Notes: a model not told the origin generated them from the sequence alone. DNA of 64,000 nucleotides from Achromobacter sp. HZ34 (GCF_002209485.1 NZ_NJIX01000006.1:372001-436000); one strand, 5' to 3'. Positions 54,530 to 63,683 are shown, counted from the first letter of the stretch. Program-made: numbers and translations.

Positions 54530-55495
54530 ATGATCAAGACACTACGGAAGGCGGTACTGCTTATCGCCTGTGCAATGTTGCCGCTCTGGTATGGCCAGGT
54601 TCGTGCAGAGCAGCCGATCCGCCTCATGGTGGGATTCCCCCCAGGCGGCACGACGGATGTCATCGCACGGCTGGTCGCGCAGCGGATGGCGGAGCGGCTG
54701 AAGACGTCCATCGTGGTCGAGAACCGCGGTGGCGCCAGCGGCAACCTGGCGGCGTCCATGGTGGCCAAGGCGGACGCCGACGGCAAGACCCTGCTGTTCG
54801 CGCCGAGCAGTCACGCCACCAATGCGTCGCTCTACAACAATCAGCCCTTCGACACCGTAAAGAGCTTCCGAGCCGTCGGGCTGGTGGCGGTGACGCCATA
54901 TGTGCTGGTGGTCAATCCCAAGATCGCGGCTCAAAATCTGCATGACTTCGTTGCGTATCTCAAGCAGAACCCGGGCAAAGTGGAGTTCGCCTCGGCCAGC
55001 CCTGGGACGGGGCAACACCTGGCGGCCGAGCTGTTCAAGATCGAGGCCGGCGTGGACATCATGCACGTCCCGTACAAGGGCAGCGCGGCGGCTTTGCCCG
55101 ATCTGATCGGCGGACGCGTGCCGATGATGTTCGACAATATTGCCGTGATGCTGCCGCATATCAAGGATGGAACGCTGCGGCCGCTCGCCATCACGTCGAA
55201 GACGCGATCTAAGTTCCTGCCGGATACGCCTACCGTTGCGGAAAGCGGGTATCCGAACTTCGAGGTGCTCGGCTGGTTCGCGTTATTGGCGCCGGCCGGT
55301 ACACCGGACAAGATCGTCAGCGCATACAGCGATGCCTTGAAGAAGGTCTCCGCCGATCCGGACTTCGTCGCCCAGCTCGGGCAACTGGGCGGTGAAGTGG
55401 TCGCGCGCAGTCCGGCCGAGACCGACGCTTTCATTGCCGCGGAGGTGGCCAAGTGGGGCAAGGTGATCCACTCGGCCAATATTCAAATCAATTGA
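54530..55495 (+). CDS. Bug-family periplasmic receptor
   Basis: The 321-residue protein has a signal peptide (LRKAVLLIACAMLPLWYGQV, cleavage near VRAEQ) and the Bug core: PIRLMVGFPPGGTTDVIARL, VVENRGGASGNLAASMVAKA, ASASPGTGQHLAAELF and LAPAGTPDKIVSAYSDALKK. ATG 54530 follows CAGGAGACAACCA. It should capture a carboxylated solute; the ligand is probably linked to the adjacent TauD-type dioxygenase. No TctA/TctB membrane genes are present. Confidence 0.95.
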   Translation: MIKTLRKAVLLIACAMLPLWYGQVRAEQPIRLMVGFPPGGTTDVIARLVAQRMAERLKTSIVVENRGGASGNLAASMVAKADADGKTLLFAPSSHATNASLYNNQPFDTVKSFRAVGLVAVTPYVLVVNPKIAAQNLHDFVAYLKQNPGKVEFASASPGTGQHLAAELFKIEAGVDIMHVPYKGSAAALPDLIGGRVPMMFDNIAVMLPHIKDGTLRPLAITSKTRSKFLPDTPTVAESGYPNFEVLGWFALLAPAGTPDKIVSAYSDALKKVSADPDFVAQLGQLGGEVVARSPAETDAFIAAEVAKWGKVIHSANIQIN

Positions 55496-55567
55496 GCATG
55501 GCGGCATCATGGTGTGCAAAGCGTGGCCCGCTGAACCCGGGCGATATACTAGCGCACCATTATTCCA

Positions 55568-56323
55568 ATGATGCCGGCACCACGCCGCCGCCCCGTATTC
55601 CTTCCTATGACGCGAACATCAAAGCTGGTTGAGGACGACGTGCTTCCATTGGGACGCAGGTCCAAATCCCTATCTGAACAGATGGCCAATCAGGTGGAGT
55701 TGTCCATACAGAACGGGGTGGTCGGGCCCGGGGAGCGCTTGAAAGAGGAAACGCTGGCTGACCGCTATGCCGTCAGCCGCACGACGGTGCGTGAAGCCAT
55801 CGGTGTGCTGGAGCGCCGGGGACTGGTCGAGCGGGTGCCCCGGTTTGGCGCCCGCGTCCGCGAAATCGACGCCAGCGGCATCGAGGAAATTTTCTGCATC
55901 CGCGCGCAACTGCTAGGACTGGCGGCACGGCGTGTTGCACAGTCGCGCGACGAGGCCACGTTGGCGCAGTTGCGACGGCAGATCGAGCGTCTGCGCCAGA
56001 TGGCCGATAAATCGTCCACTTCTCCCGCTGTCTACGCCAGGACGTCGATCGAAACGCAGCAATTGCTGATCAACGCCGTCGGCTGGAAGCAATTGCCCGC
56101 GATGTACGAAGGCTTGGGCAATCAGGTGCTTTGGAAGATCTCTGTGCGAGGCCGCTCGCTCAGCTTCCAGACACCGCAGCGGCGCAGTGAATCTGCGGGC
56201 GATTGGCAGAGACTGCTGGACGCTGTCGAGGCTGGCGAGCCCGCTGCCGCGGAGGAGAGCGCCAAGCAGTTGCTCGCCGCTTCGTTCCGTGCCGTGCAGG
56301 AGCGCCTGGGCGACATCGCCTGA
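55568..56323 (+). CDS. GntR-family regulator, FCD subfamily
   Basis: The ~250-residue protein has the winged helix (SEQMANQVELSIQNGVVGPG, EETLADRYAVSRTTVREAIG, RRGLVERVPRFGARV) and a short FCD domain (IEEIFCIRAQLLGLAARRVA, LAQLRRQIERLRQM). Several starts are possible: ATG 55568, ATG 55571 or ATG 55607; none has a clear ribosome site. It follows the Bug gene by 72 bases on the same strand and probably regulates the TauD-Bug cluster through the palindrome at 53415. Confidence 0.9.
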   Translation: MMPAPRRRPVFLPMTRTSKLVEDDVLPLGRRSKSLSEQMANQVELSIQNGVVGPGERLKEETLADRYAVSRTTVREAIGVLERRGLVERVPRFGARVREIDASGIEEIFCIRAQLLGLAARRVAQSRDEATLAQLRRQIERLRQMADKSSTSPAVYARTSIETQQLLINAVGWKQLPAMYEGLGNQVLWKISVRGRSLSFQTPQRRSESAGDWQRLLDAVEAGEPAAAEESAKQLLAASFRAVQERLGDIA

Positions 56324-56337
56324 GCGCTTGTCCGGAA

Positions 56338-56361
56338 CCCGGGCCGCGTGGCGCGCCCGGG
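56338..56361. terminator. GC-rich hairpin between convergent genes
   Basis: CCCGGGC at 56338-56344 pairs with GCCCGGG at 56355-56361. It lies in the 44-base gap between the GntR gene and the convergent MFS gene. No T run follows, so it may only pause polymerase. Confidence 0.3.
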
Positions 56362-56367
56362 CTCTGG

Positions 56368-57549
56368 TCACACAGAAGCCGGTATCGGCGCGGGATGCGC
56401 CCTGTGCACGGCCGCAATGCGACGTGCCGCGAGTTCGGCCAGGATGAACGAGGCCGCCAGCAGCGCGGTTGCCACGTAGGTCAGGTAGTGCACACCCAAG
56501 GTGCCGATCGCGCCCGCGCCGATGACGCCCGCCGCCGACACGCCGATGTAGGTACACGCCGTGTTCAGACCCAAAAGTACCGGAGCGATGCTGGGCGCCA
56601 ACGTGACCAGCCGATGTTGCTGCGGCACCAGCAGCCCCCAACCGGCACCCCCCCACAACGCGATGGCCAGCGCCGCCGTCCAGGGATTGTCGGCGGTCCA
56701 GGGGAGCAGGGCGATGTCGATGACGAGCACCGTCAACATCGTCAACAACACCTTGCGCGAGCCCACCCTGTCGATCAGGCGGCCGGCGATCAGGTTGGTG
56801 GCGGTGCCCGCCGCGCCCCAGATGACCAGCAGCACGCCCAGTGTGACGGTGCTGCCGCCTATGGCTTGATTGAAGACGACGGAAAAATAGGTGTAGACGG
56901 TGAAGATGCCGCTCATCGCGATCAGCGTGGTGATCAGGGTCAGGCCGACGCGGCGGTCAGCCAGCGGGGCCAGCCGTTGGCGCAAGGTCACGGCCGGCGG
57001 CAGCGGCAGTTCCGGCAGCAGCGTCCAGACACCGATGCCGGCCACCGCGCCCAGCAGGGAAACGAAGGCCATGGTCCAGCGCCAGTCTCCCAGGCCGCCG
57101 ATCAAGGCACCGATGGGGGATCCCAGTGCCGTGGCGGCGGTCAGGCCCGCAATGATGATGGACAGCGCATAGCCCCGGCGTTGCGGCGGCACCAGCATGG
57201 TGCCCGCGCCGGTGGCGGTGGGAGAAAACATGGCAGCGCCCAGGCCGGCGAGCACCCGCGTCAGCAGCGCCACGCCCAGGGTTGGCGCCAATGCCGTGGC
57301 CAGGTTGGCCAGTACGAACAGGGATAGTCCGGCCAGCATCAGCCGCTTGCGCGGGACGGCGGCCGCCAGGGCGGCGATGGTCGGTGCCAGCAGGGCGTAG
57401 GTGATGGCGTAGGCGGTGGTCATCTGCCCGGCAGCGCCGATGCTCACCCCGTAGGCGTGGGCAAGCTGGGGCAGGATGCCGGCCACGACGAAACTGTCGG
57501 TGCCCAAGGCAAACATGCCCAGGGCGAGGATGAGAAGGCGGCGGTCCAT
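56368..57549 (-). CDS. DHA1-family MFS efflux transporter
   Basis: The 393-residue protein has 12 membrane helices with DHA1 (AraJ/Bcr-like) features: LALGMFALGTDSFVVAGILP in helix 1, GAAGQMTTAYAITYALLAPT in helix 2, a loop 2-3 with AAVPRKRLMLAGL, and SPTATGAGTMLVPPQRRGYA in the motif C region. It probably exports a drug or sugar. It is divergent from an HxlR regulator whose operator overlaps the shared promoter region. Confidence 0.93.
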   Translation of the reverse strand: MDRRLLILALGMFALGTDSFVVAGILPQLAHAYGVSIGAAGQMTTAYAITYALLAPTIAALAAAVPRKRLMLAGLSLFVLANLATALAPTLGVALLTRVLAGLGAAMFSPTATGAGTMLVPPQRRGYALSIIIAGLTAATALGSPIGALIGGLGDWRWTMAFVSLLGAVAGIGVWTLLPELPLPPAVTLRQRLAPLADRRVGLTLITTLIAMSGIFTVYTYFSVVFNQAIGGSTVTLGVLLVIWGAAGTATNLIAGRLIDRVGSRKVLLTMLTVLVIDIALLPWTADNPWTAALAIALWGGAGWGLLVPQQHRLVTLAPSIAPVLLGLNTACTYIGVSAAGVIGAGAIGTLGVHYLTYVATALLAASFILAELAARRIAAVHRAHPAPIPASV

Positions 57550-57580
57550 GAAAGAGATCCTTTGTGCTTGCGCACAGGAA

Positions 57581-57623
57581 GTTGCGTGACGAAACTATAT
57601 CGATTAGAGTTTCGTGAAGCAAC
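57581..57623. promoter_or_regulatory. 16-base imperfect inverted repeat, candidate HxlR operator
   Basis: GTTGCGTGACGAAACT (57581-57596) faces AGTTTCGTGAAGCAAC (57608-57623), reverse complements at 14 of 16 bases with an 11-base spacer. A second AACTATATCG copy (57593 and 57621) adds a direct repeat 28 bases apart. The element sits in the 126-base gap between the divergent MFS and HxlR genes. Confidence 0.65.
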
Positions 57624-57675
57624 TATATCGTCATGGAAAGTTGTGTCATGAAACCTTGAGTGGTAAAAAAGCGCC

Positions 57676-58206
57676 ATGTACCGAAAACGCTTCACTGGCA
57701 TGAATTGCTCGATCGCCCGCGCCCTCGAAGAGGTTGGCGAGTGGTGGAGCCTGCTCATCGTGCGCGAATGCGCCCAGGGCACGACGCGCTTCGACGAGTT
57801 CCAGAGTCATCTGGGCATCGCCCGCAACGTCCTGACTTCGCGCTTCGAGCGGCTGATCGAATTGGGCATCGTCGAACGCTTCCCTTTGGAAGGACGGGCG
57901 AATACCGAGGGCTACCGGCTGACGCCCAAGGGCGAGGCGCTGTTCCCGGTCCTGGTGACATTGAAGCAGTGGGGCGACGACTGGTTGGACGAGACGTGCA
58001 GGCAGCGTCTGGAACTGGTGGAAGACGGGACTGGCCGGCCGGTGGAGAGAATCACCGTGCATGCCGGGGACGGGCCTGCCTTGTCGCTCCGTGACATCCG
58101 GTATGTCCCTGGGCCGGGTGCGACGGATGCCACCCTGGAATTGATACAGCGCCGCAACCAGCGCGTGCTGGGCGAGCCGCCTGGTCGGGAAACTGAAGAC
58201 GAATAG
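57676..58206 (+). CDS. HxlR-family transcriptional regulator
   Basis: The 176-residue protein has the HxlR winged helix: NCSIARALEEVGEWWSLLIV with Cys13 near the start, RECAQGTTRFDEFQSHLGIA, RNVLTSRFERLIELGIVERF and EGYRLTPKGEALFPVL. It has an extra ~60-residue C-terminal domain (RITVHAGDGPALSLRDIRYV) found in longer HxlR members. It most likely controls the divergent MFS gene through the repeat at 57581-57623, possibly in response to an electrophile. Confidence 0.93.
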   Translation: MYRKRFTGMNCSIARALEEVGEWWSLLIVRECAQGTTRFDEFQSHLGIARNVLTSRFERLIELGIVERFPLEGRANTEGYRLTPKGEALFPVLVTLKQWGDDWLDETCRQRLELVEDGTGRPVERITVHAGDGPALSLRDIRYVPGPGATDATLELIQRRNQRVLGEPPGRETEDE

Positions 58207-58295
58207 CCTTGCGGGCTTGCGTTAATCTACGAGTCAGTTTGGCGCGGCGCGGCTCCGCGACCGCGGGACGGACTGATTGGTAGATGGGAGCCAAA

Positions 58296-58871
58296 ATGAA
58301 GAAGTTGTATGCCAGCCTGCTGGGCGCGTTCGCCATGACCACGTTTGCGCATGCCGAGCCGGTCACTTACCAACTGGACCCGGATCATACGTATCCCAGC
58401 TTCGAAGCCGACCACTTCAACGGCGCATCCATCTGGCGCGGAAAGTTCAAGAAAACCAGCGGCACCGTGGTGCTCGATGAAAAAGCCGGCAAGGGCAGCA
58501 TAGACGTCACCATCGACATGGCGTCTGTCGACATCGGCCACGACGAACTGGACAAGCATCTGCGTTCGGACATGTTCTTCGACGTCGCCAAGTTCCCCAC
58601 GGCCACATTCAAAAGCCAGGATGTCAGCTTCAAGGACGGCAAACCGGTCAGCGCACGCGGCGAATTCACCCTGCACGGTGTGACGCATCCCTTGACGCTG
58701 GATATCCTGTCCTTCAAGTGCTACGAGAATCCAATATTGAAGAAGGAAGTCTGCGGCACGGAATCGACCGGGCATTTCGACCGCGACGCCTATGGCGTGG
58801 GGTTTGGCAAGGAATACGGTTTCAAGACGGACACCGTGTTGCACATCCAGGCAGAGGGGCTGCGCCAGTAG
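58296..58871 (+). CDS. YceI-family periplasmic lipocalin-like protein
   Basis: The 191-residue protein starts at ATG 58296, 4 bases after GGGAG; an ATG at 58284 is also in frame. A signal peptide (MKKLYASLLGAFAMTTFAHA) leads to the YceI domain: YQLDPDHTYPSFEADHF, the strand VTIDMASVDIGHDELDKHLR, FFDVAKFPTATFKSQDV and EFTLHGVTHPLTLDILSF. YceI proteins bind polyisoprenoid-like lipids in a beta barrel and respond to stress. It stands alone between the HxlR gene and a convergent small gene. Confidence 0.95.
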   Translation: MKKLYASLLGAFAMTTFAHAEPVTYQLDPDHTYPSFEADHFNGASIWRGKFKKTSGTVVLDEKAGKGSIDVTIDMASVDIGHDELDKHLRSDMFFDVAKFPTATFKSQDVSFKDGKPVSARGEFTLHGVTHPLTLDILSFKCYENPILKKEVCGTESTGHFDRDAYGVGFGKEYGFKTDTVLHIQAEGLRQ

Positions 58872-58890
58872 GCGGTTTCATAGACCCGTC

Positions 58891-59259
58891 CTACAAACAG
58901 GAAACCCCGAGTATTTCCAGGTCTTCCACCCTGGGATCGAAGCGGCTGGCGCTTACCGTGACGGTATCGTCGATCTGCTTTTGCCCGTTGCTGAGGCGGG
59001 CGGAGAAAAGATAGCGCCGGTCCAACGCGATCCGGCCTCCGTTCAGCAGTTCCGTATAGTTGACCTTGTACTTGATCGTCGTTTCGCAGGCGACGAAGGG
59101 GCAATGATCCATCTGCACGGCGAAGCGGAACTGGTATTTGGCCGGCTCCAGCTGCGTCGACTGGACCAGGGCAGCATCGCAAATGGCGGCGACGCAGCAG
59201 GTAGTCATCAAGGAAAGCCCGGACACCGCCGAAAGTCTCGCCCACGTCGCTGCCTTCAT
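58891..59259 (-). CDS. small exported Cys-containing hypothetical protein
   Basis: The 122-residue protein is taken from ATG 59259 behind AAGGAAAA. It begins with a probable signal segment (WARLSAVSGLSLMTTCCVAA) and then a beta-rich sequence (AKYQFRFAVQMDHCPFVACE, TTIKYKVNYTELLNGG, RRYLFSARLSNGQK), ending in SCL. The several Cys residues could form disulfides in the periplasm. No family recognised. It lies downstream of the lipid-acyltransferase fusion gene on the same strand, about 140 bases away. Confidence 0.62.
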   Translation of the reverse strand: MKAATWARLSAVSGLSLMTTCCVAAICDAALVQSTQLEPAKYQFRFAVQMDHCPFVACETTIKYKVNYTELLNGGRIALDRRYLFSARLSNGQKQIDDTVTVSASRFDPRVEDLEILGVSCL

Positions 59260-59400
59260 GATTGCGTTTTCCTTGAACGGCGGGATTGCCGTTACGGAAT
59301 CTAACGGGGAGTGTGCTGTAAGCCCATCCTCCATTTCGACGATGCTTTTGCCCGGGACCATGCGGATCCCGGGCTTTTCCGACAATGGCGGCAAGGCGCT

Positions 59401-62400
59401 TTACGCTTCCTCGGCCTCCGTTTCCTCGGCGTCGGCCAGGGCCGGCGCCTGCGCCGCCATGGCGGACATCGTGACGTAGTCGACCTTGCCGGTACCCAGG
59501 ACGGGCAGGCGGTCCAGCACACGGATGTCGCGCGGGGTCATCAACTCCGTTGCGCCGTGGGCGCGGCCCCATTGCTGCAAGGCCTTGGCGGTGGCCTCGG
59601 GCGCCGTGGTGAACAGCACCAGGGTTTCGCCTTTCTTGGGATCGGGACGGGTGACCACGGCGTGTTCAAAACCCGGCCAGCACGCGGTGGCATTGTTTTC
59701 GACGGCGGGCAGGCTGATCATTTCGCCACCGATCTTGGCAAAACGCTTGGCGCGGCCGCGAATGGTGATGAAGCCCGCGCTGTCCAGGCTGACGATATCG
59801 CCGGTGTCATGCCAACCGTCGACTGGCGGTTTCAAGACGCCCGGTGCATCGGCCAACATATAGCCCGCCATGACATTGGGACCGCGCACGAACAGCCGCT
59901 GTCCTTCATCGATGCCCGGAACCGCTTCCAGCCGCGTCTCGATACCGGGCAGCAGACGTCCGACCGTTCCCACGCGGAAATGCATGGGCGTATTCACCGC
60001 GATCACCGGCGCGCATTCGGTGGCGCCGTAACCTTCCAGGATGCGCAGGCCGAATTTTTCGGCATAGGCCTTATGGGTTTCCGCGCGCACCTTCTCGGCG
60101 CCGGCGAAGATATAGCGCACCGAATAGAAGTCGTAGCCATGTGCCATGCGCGCATAGCCCGCCAGGAAGGTGTCGGTGCCGAACAGCACGGTGGCGTTGG
60201 CGTCATAAGCCAGCGCCGGCACCATGCTGTAATGCAGCGGGCTGGGATACATCACGGTGCGTATGCCGTTGAGCAGCGGCAGCAGCGTGCCGCCGGTCAG
60301 GCCGAAACTGTGGAAAATGGGCAGCGCGTTCAAGATGACATCGCTGGCGTTGTAGTCGACCCGGGACGCAAGTTGGGCGCAGTTCGACAGCAGGTTGCGG
60401 TGCGACAGCACGACGGCTTTGGGGGTGCCTTCCGAACCGGAAGTGAACAGGATCGCCGCCGGCGCATCGGGACTGATCGCCAGTTTTGCGTGGCGCGCGG
60501 CGGCGCGGCGTGCCGTCAACATCGCCCACGTTTTCTCGATGCCGCCGATGCTGGCGGCCAGATCTTCCAGCCACATCACCCGCACGCCGTCGCTTTCCAG
60601 CGCGGCAACCGTTTCGCCCAGGTTGGCCTGTTCGACGAAGGCGCGCGCGGTGACCAGGGTGCGTATCCGCGCCGTGGTGCACGCCGACCGCATATTGGTC
60701 AGGCCGGCGGTGAAATTGAGCATGGCCGGCACCCGGCCGCTCGCCTGCGCGCCGAAGAAGGCGACGACCGCGCCGTTGATGTTCGGCAGCAGGATGCCCA
60801 CCGCCTCGCCTGCCTGGGTGTGTGCCGCCAGGCGCTTGCCCAGGAGTTGCGCGCCGACGATAAGGCGGTCGTAGGTCAAGGGCTTGCGCTTGACGTCTTC
60901 CAGGACCTTCGCCTTGCCGCCATGGACGACCCGCGCTTCGCACAGCGCGTCGAACAAGGTGGTACGGGTGCCCGAGGTCGAGAACAGCATGTCGCTCATC
61001 TCGTCATAGAGGCGGCGGCCGGCGGCTTCGCGGTGTTGGCGCGCGGTCAGCCCTTCCTCTATCTGGAAGCGGCGCGGCGACAGCACGGTCAGCGTCACCT
61101 TGGGGAACCAGCGCGACCGCACCTTGCCCTTCAGGTAGCTGAACGGCGTGTATTGGGGGCCGTCCAGGCGCACGGGAATGATGGCCGCGTCGGCCTTGTC
61201 GGCGACCAGGCCGGGGCCATCGAATACCTTCATCAGCGCACCGGTGACGGTGATGCGTCCTTCCGGGAAGATCACCAGCGTATTGCCTTCGCGCACGGTC
61301 TTGATCATCGCCTTGGTCGACATCGGATTGGTCGGGTCGACGGGAAAGGCCTTGAACAATTTAAGGAAGGGCTTGATCCACCAGGATTGGGCGATGGTGG
61401 TGTTGACCGCGAAGGTCGGCTTGCCGGGCAGGAAGGCGCCCAGCAGCAGGCCATCGAGCAATGAAATATGGTTGACCACGACGACGGCGCGTTCGCCCGG
61501 TCGCGGCATGTTTTCCAGCCCTTTGACCTCCACGCGGTAGATCACCCGCAGGATCAGGCGCACCACGTCCTTGAACAGGGTCTCCGGCAGCAGCCAGATG
61601 GAGACCACGGCAACGACCAGCGTGGCGCAGCCCAGCACGCCGATAATGCCTGGAATGTCGACGTTGGCCGCCAGCAGTCCAGCGACCACGAGCACGGCGA
61701 CGACGGTGACGCCGGCGTTGACGATGTTATTCGCGGCCACGACGCGCGAGCATTCCTCCGGCGGGCTCATGACCTGCATGATGGCGTAGAGAGGCACGAC
61801 GAACATGCCGCCGGCAAAGGCGACGACGGCCAGGTCCACCAGTATGCGGATAGCGCCGGACGTCGCCAGGAACTGTCCCACCGTGGCGTTGGTGGTCTGC
61901 GCCACGAAGCCGCTGGTGGAGAGCCACAAGTCGATGAGGCCCAGCGCCATCGCCAGCGCCGAAATCGGCACGTAGCGAGCGGAAACCTCGCCTTTCTGCA
62001 GGCGGTTGACGACGATGGAGCCGGCCGCGATCGCCAGCGAAAAGACGATCAGGAAGATAGTCGCCACGTCTTGCGAGCTAGCCAGCCTGTCCGAGACCAG
62101 CGGCGCGAATTGCGAGACCAGGACCGCGCCGGCCGCGAACAGCCAGCTGATGCCCAGGATGGCCAGCCACACGCCACGGGTGCGCCGCGCGATGGACAGT
62201 ATTTCCCAGGTGCTCTTGAAAATGTTCCAGTCGATAGGCGGGTGCGTGCCGATGGGCGGGGCCTTGGGGACGGCCAGGCTGGCGACGAAGCCCAGCGCGG
62301 CCAGGGCGATCAGCACGATGCCCGCGTCATGGATGGAGATGACCCCGGCCAGCAATTGCCCGGCGAGGATGGCGAGGAAGGTACCCGCCTCGATCAGGCC

Positions 62401-62844
62401 GGTACCGCCCATGATCTCGTTTTCCGCCAGTTGTTGCGGCAGTATCGAATACTTGACCGGGCCGAACAGGGTGGAGTGCAGGCCCATGCAGAACAGGGCC
62501 GTCAGCAGCAGCGGCACGGACAGCAGCCAGAAACCGGCCAGCGCCAGTACCATGATCGCAATCTCGGCGGCCTTGATCCAGCGGATCAGGCGGGCCTTGT
62601 CGTAGCGGTCGGCCAATTGTCCGGCCAGCGCGGAGAACAGGAAGTAGGGCAGAATGAACAACCCGGTGGCGACCGTGGCCAGCATCTTGGCGCGTGCCGG
62701 GTCGGCGGCATACAGACCGAAGTTGGCCAGGAACAGCAGGGCGTACTTCAACAGATTGTCGTTGAAGGCCCCCAGGAACTGGACGACGAAGAGCGGGCCG
62801 AGACGGCGTTTGGCTAGCAACGAGAAATGGGGGGAGGGGGACAT
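59401..62844 (-). CDS. tri-domain LplT-PlsC-acyl ligase fusion (Aas-like lipid repair protein)
   Basis: The 1147-residue protein is read from ATG 62844 after GAGGAAGAG. Part 1 (about 1-420) is a 12-helix MFS domain like the lysophospholipid flippase LplT (FVVQFLGAFNDNLLKYALLF, LFGPVKYSILPQQL). Part 2 (about 430-640) is a PlsC acyltransferase with the HX4D motif in VVVNHISLLDGLLLGAFL and the FPEGRITVTGA block. Part 3 (about 650-1147) is an AMP-forming ligase with AAILFTSGSEGTPKAVVLSH and FITIRGRAKRFAKIGGEMIS. Together they can import a lysophospholipid, activate a fatty acid and re-acylate it. Divergent from the TetR gene across three operators. Confidence 0.95.
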   Translation of the reverse strand: MSPSPHFSLLAKRRLGPLFVVQFLGAFNDNLLKYALLFLANFGLYAADPARAKMLATVATGLFILPYFLFSALAGQLADRYDKARLIRWIKAAEIAIMVLALAGFWLLSVPLLLTALFCMGLHSTLFGPVKYSILPQQLAENEIMGGTGLIEAGTFLAILAGQLLAGVISIHDAGIVLIALAALGFVASLAVPKAPPIGTHPPIDWNIFKSTWEILSIARRTRGVWLAILGISWLFAAGAVLVSQFAPLVSDRLASSQDVATIFLIVFSLAIAAGSIVVNRLQKGEVSARYVPISALAMALGLIDLWLSTSGFVAQTTNATVGQFLATSGAIRILVDLAVVAFAGGMFVVPLYAIMQVMSPPEECSRVVAANNIVNAGVTVVAVLVVAGLLAANVDIPGIIGVLGCATLVVAVVSIWLLPETLFKDVVRLILRVIYRVEVKGLENMPRPGERAVVVVNHISLLDGLLLGAFLPGKPTFAVNTTIAQSWWIKPFLKLFKAFPVDPTNPMSTKAMIKTVREGNTLVIFPEGRITVTGALMKVFDGPGLVADKADAAIIPVRLDGPQYTPFSYLKGKVRSRWFPKVTLTVLSPRRFQIEEGLTARQHREAAGRRLYDEMSDMLFSTSGTRTTLFDALCEARVVHGGKAKVLEDVKRKPLTYDRLIVGAQLLGKRLAAHTQAGEAVGILLPNINGAVVAFFGAQASGRVPAMLNFTAGLTNMRSACTTARIRTLVTARAFVEQANLGETVAALESDGVRVMWLEDLAASIGGIEKTWAMLTARRAAARHAKLAISPDAPAAILFTSGSEGTPKAVVLSHRNLLSNCAQLASRVDYNASDVILNALPIFHSFGLTGGTLLPLLNGIRTVMYPSPLHYSMVPALAYDANATVLFGTDTFLAGYARMAHGYDFYSVRYIFAGAEKVRAETHKAYAEKFGLRILEGYGATECAPVIAVNTPMHFRVGTVGRLLPGIETRLEAVPGIDEGQRLFVRGPNVMAGYMLADAPGVLKPPVDGWHDTGDIVSLDSAGFITIRGRAKRFAKIGGEMISLPAVENNATACWPGFEHAVVTRPDPKKGETLVLFTTAPEATAKALQQWGRAHGATELMTPRDIRVLDRLPVLGTGKVDYVTMSAMAAQAPALADAEETEAEEA

Positions 62845-62944
62845 TTTGCTCTCTTCCTCAAGACGGCAAGGGCGTATTGTGTGCTTCCGGGATCTCTGCT
62901 GGGAGACGCCGATTCTGAGTTGCGGAGTGCATGGTGGCATGAAA

Positions 62945-63003
62945 TTGATCAGTGTTCAATAAAATTTTGATCGGTGATCAATAAATTATTGGACAGTGTT
63001 CAA
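62945..63003. promoter_or_regulatory. three phased 15-base palindromic operators
   Basis: TTGATCAGTGTTCAA (62945-62959), TTGATCGGTGATCAA (62967-62981) and TTGGACAGTGTTCAA (62989-63003) repeat at exact 22-base steps, about two helical turns. The middle copy is a perfect palindrome (TTGATC-GGT-GATCAA); the others are near-palindromes. They lie between the divergent fusion gene (start 62844) and the TetR gene (start 63081), so they are very likely its operators. Confidence 0.85.
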
Positions 63004-63080
63004 TTTTCTCTTTATCTTGTGGGAATGGGTGGCCGCGTCTTTTTATCTGGCGCCCGTTTTTACCCTGTCTTGCCTGTCCT

Positions 63081-63683
63081 ATGAGCCGCCGATCCGACCA
63101 CACCCGCGAAGAACTTGCCGAACTGATCGTCGCCGAGGGGCACGCCTTGTTGTCCGAAGTCGGCTTCGCCAGGTTTTCGGCGCGCGAGGTGGCCAAGCGC
63201 ATCGGGTATTCGGTCGGCACGCTTTACAACGTCTTTGGCAACTACGATGGCCTGATATTGGCCATCAACGGCCGGACCTTGGACTTGTGGCGGGCGGCGC
63301 TGGAAGCGAAGCTGGACGGAGCGAAAGCAGCGGCGCCATTGGACCGACTGGAGCAGGCCGTCGCGGTTTACTTCGATTTCGCGGCCAGCCATCGGCACGC
63401 CTGGGCTGCTTTATATGACTTCCGCCTGCCGGCCGACGTCGCGTTGCCGGCGTTCTATGCGGACAAGCTGGCCGGTGTGATCGATATCCTGATCGAGGAA
63501 GTCATCGCTGCGCTGCCCGACACACGCAAGTCCGAAGGGGCGAACCTGGCCCGCTCGGTGTTCGCCACCGTGCACGGACATTGTTTCTTTGCCTTGAACG
63601 GCACCTTCGATCTGCTGGGTGAAGCCGATCCCCTTGGCGCAGCCATTGCCCGGACCCGCGAGGCGATTGCCGGCGGAGGGTGA
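63081..63683 (+). CDS. TetR-family regulator with WHG-type C-terminal domain
   Basis: The 200-residue protein has a TetR helix-turn-helix (LIVAEGHALLSEVGFARFSA, REVAKRIGYSVGTLYNVFGN) and a C-terminal domain with HRHAWAALYDFRLP and ANLARSVFATVHGHCFFALN, the WHG-type effector domain. The DNA sites at 62945-63003 lie just upstream. It should repress the divergent lipid-repair fusion gene and itself; a fatty acid or acyl-CoA is a plausible inducer given the target. Confidence 0.93.
   Translation: MSRRSDHTREELAELIVAEGHALLSEVGFARFSAREVAKRIGYSVGTLYNVFGNYDGLILAINGRTLDLWRAALEAKLDGAKAAAPLDRLEQAVAVYFDFAASHRHAWAALYDFRLPADVALPAFYADKLAGVIDILIEEVIAALPDTRKSEGANLARSVFATVHGHCFFALNGTFDLLGEADPLGAAIARTREAIAGGG

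Noticed and set aside
59311-61464. 717-codon rightward ORF opposite the lipid-repair fusion
   Set aside because: Shadow frame; the ligase and acyltransferase motifs lie on the minus strand.
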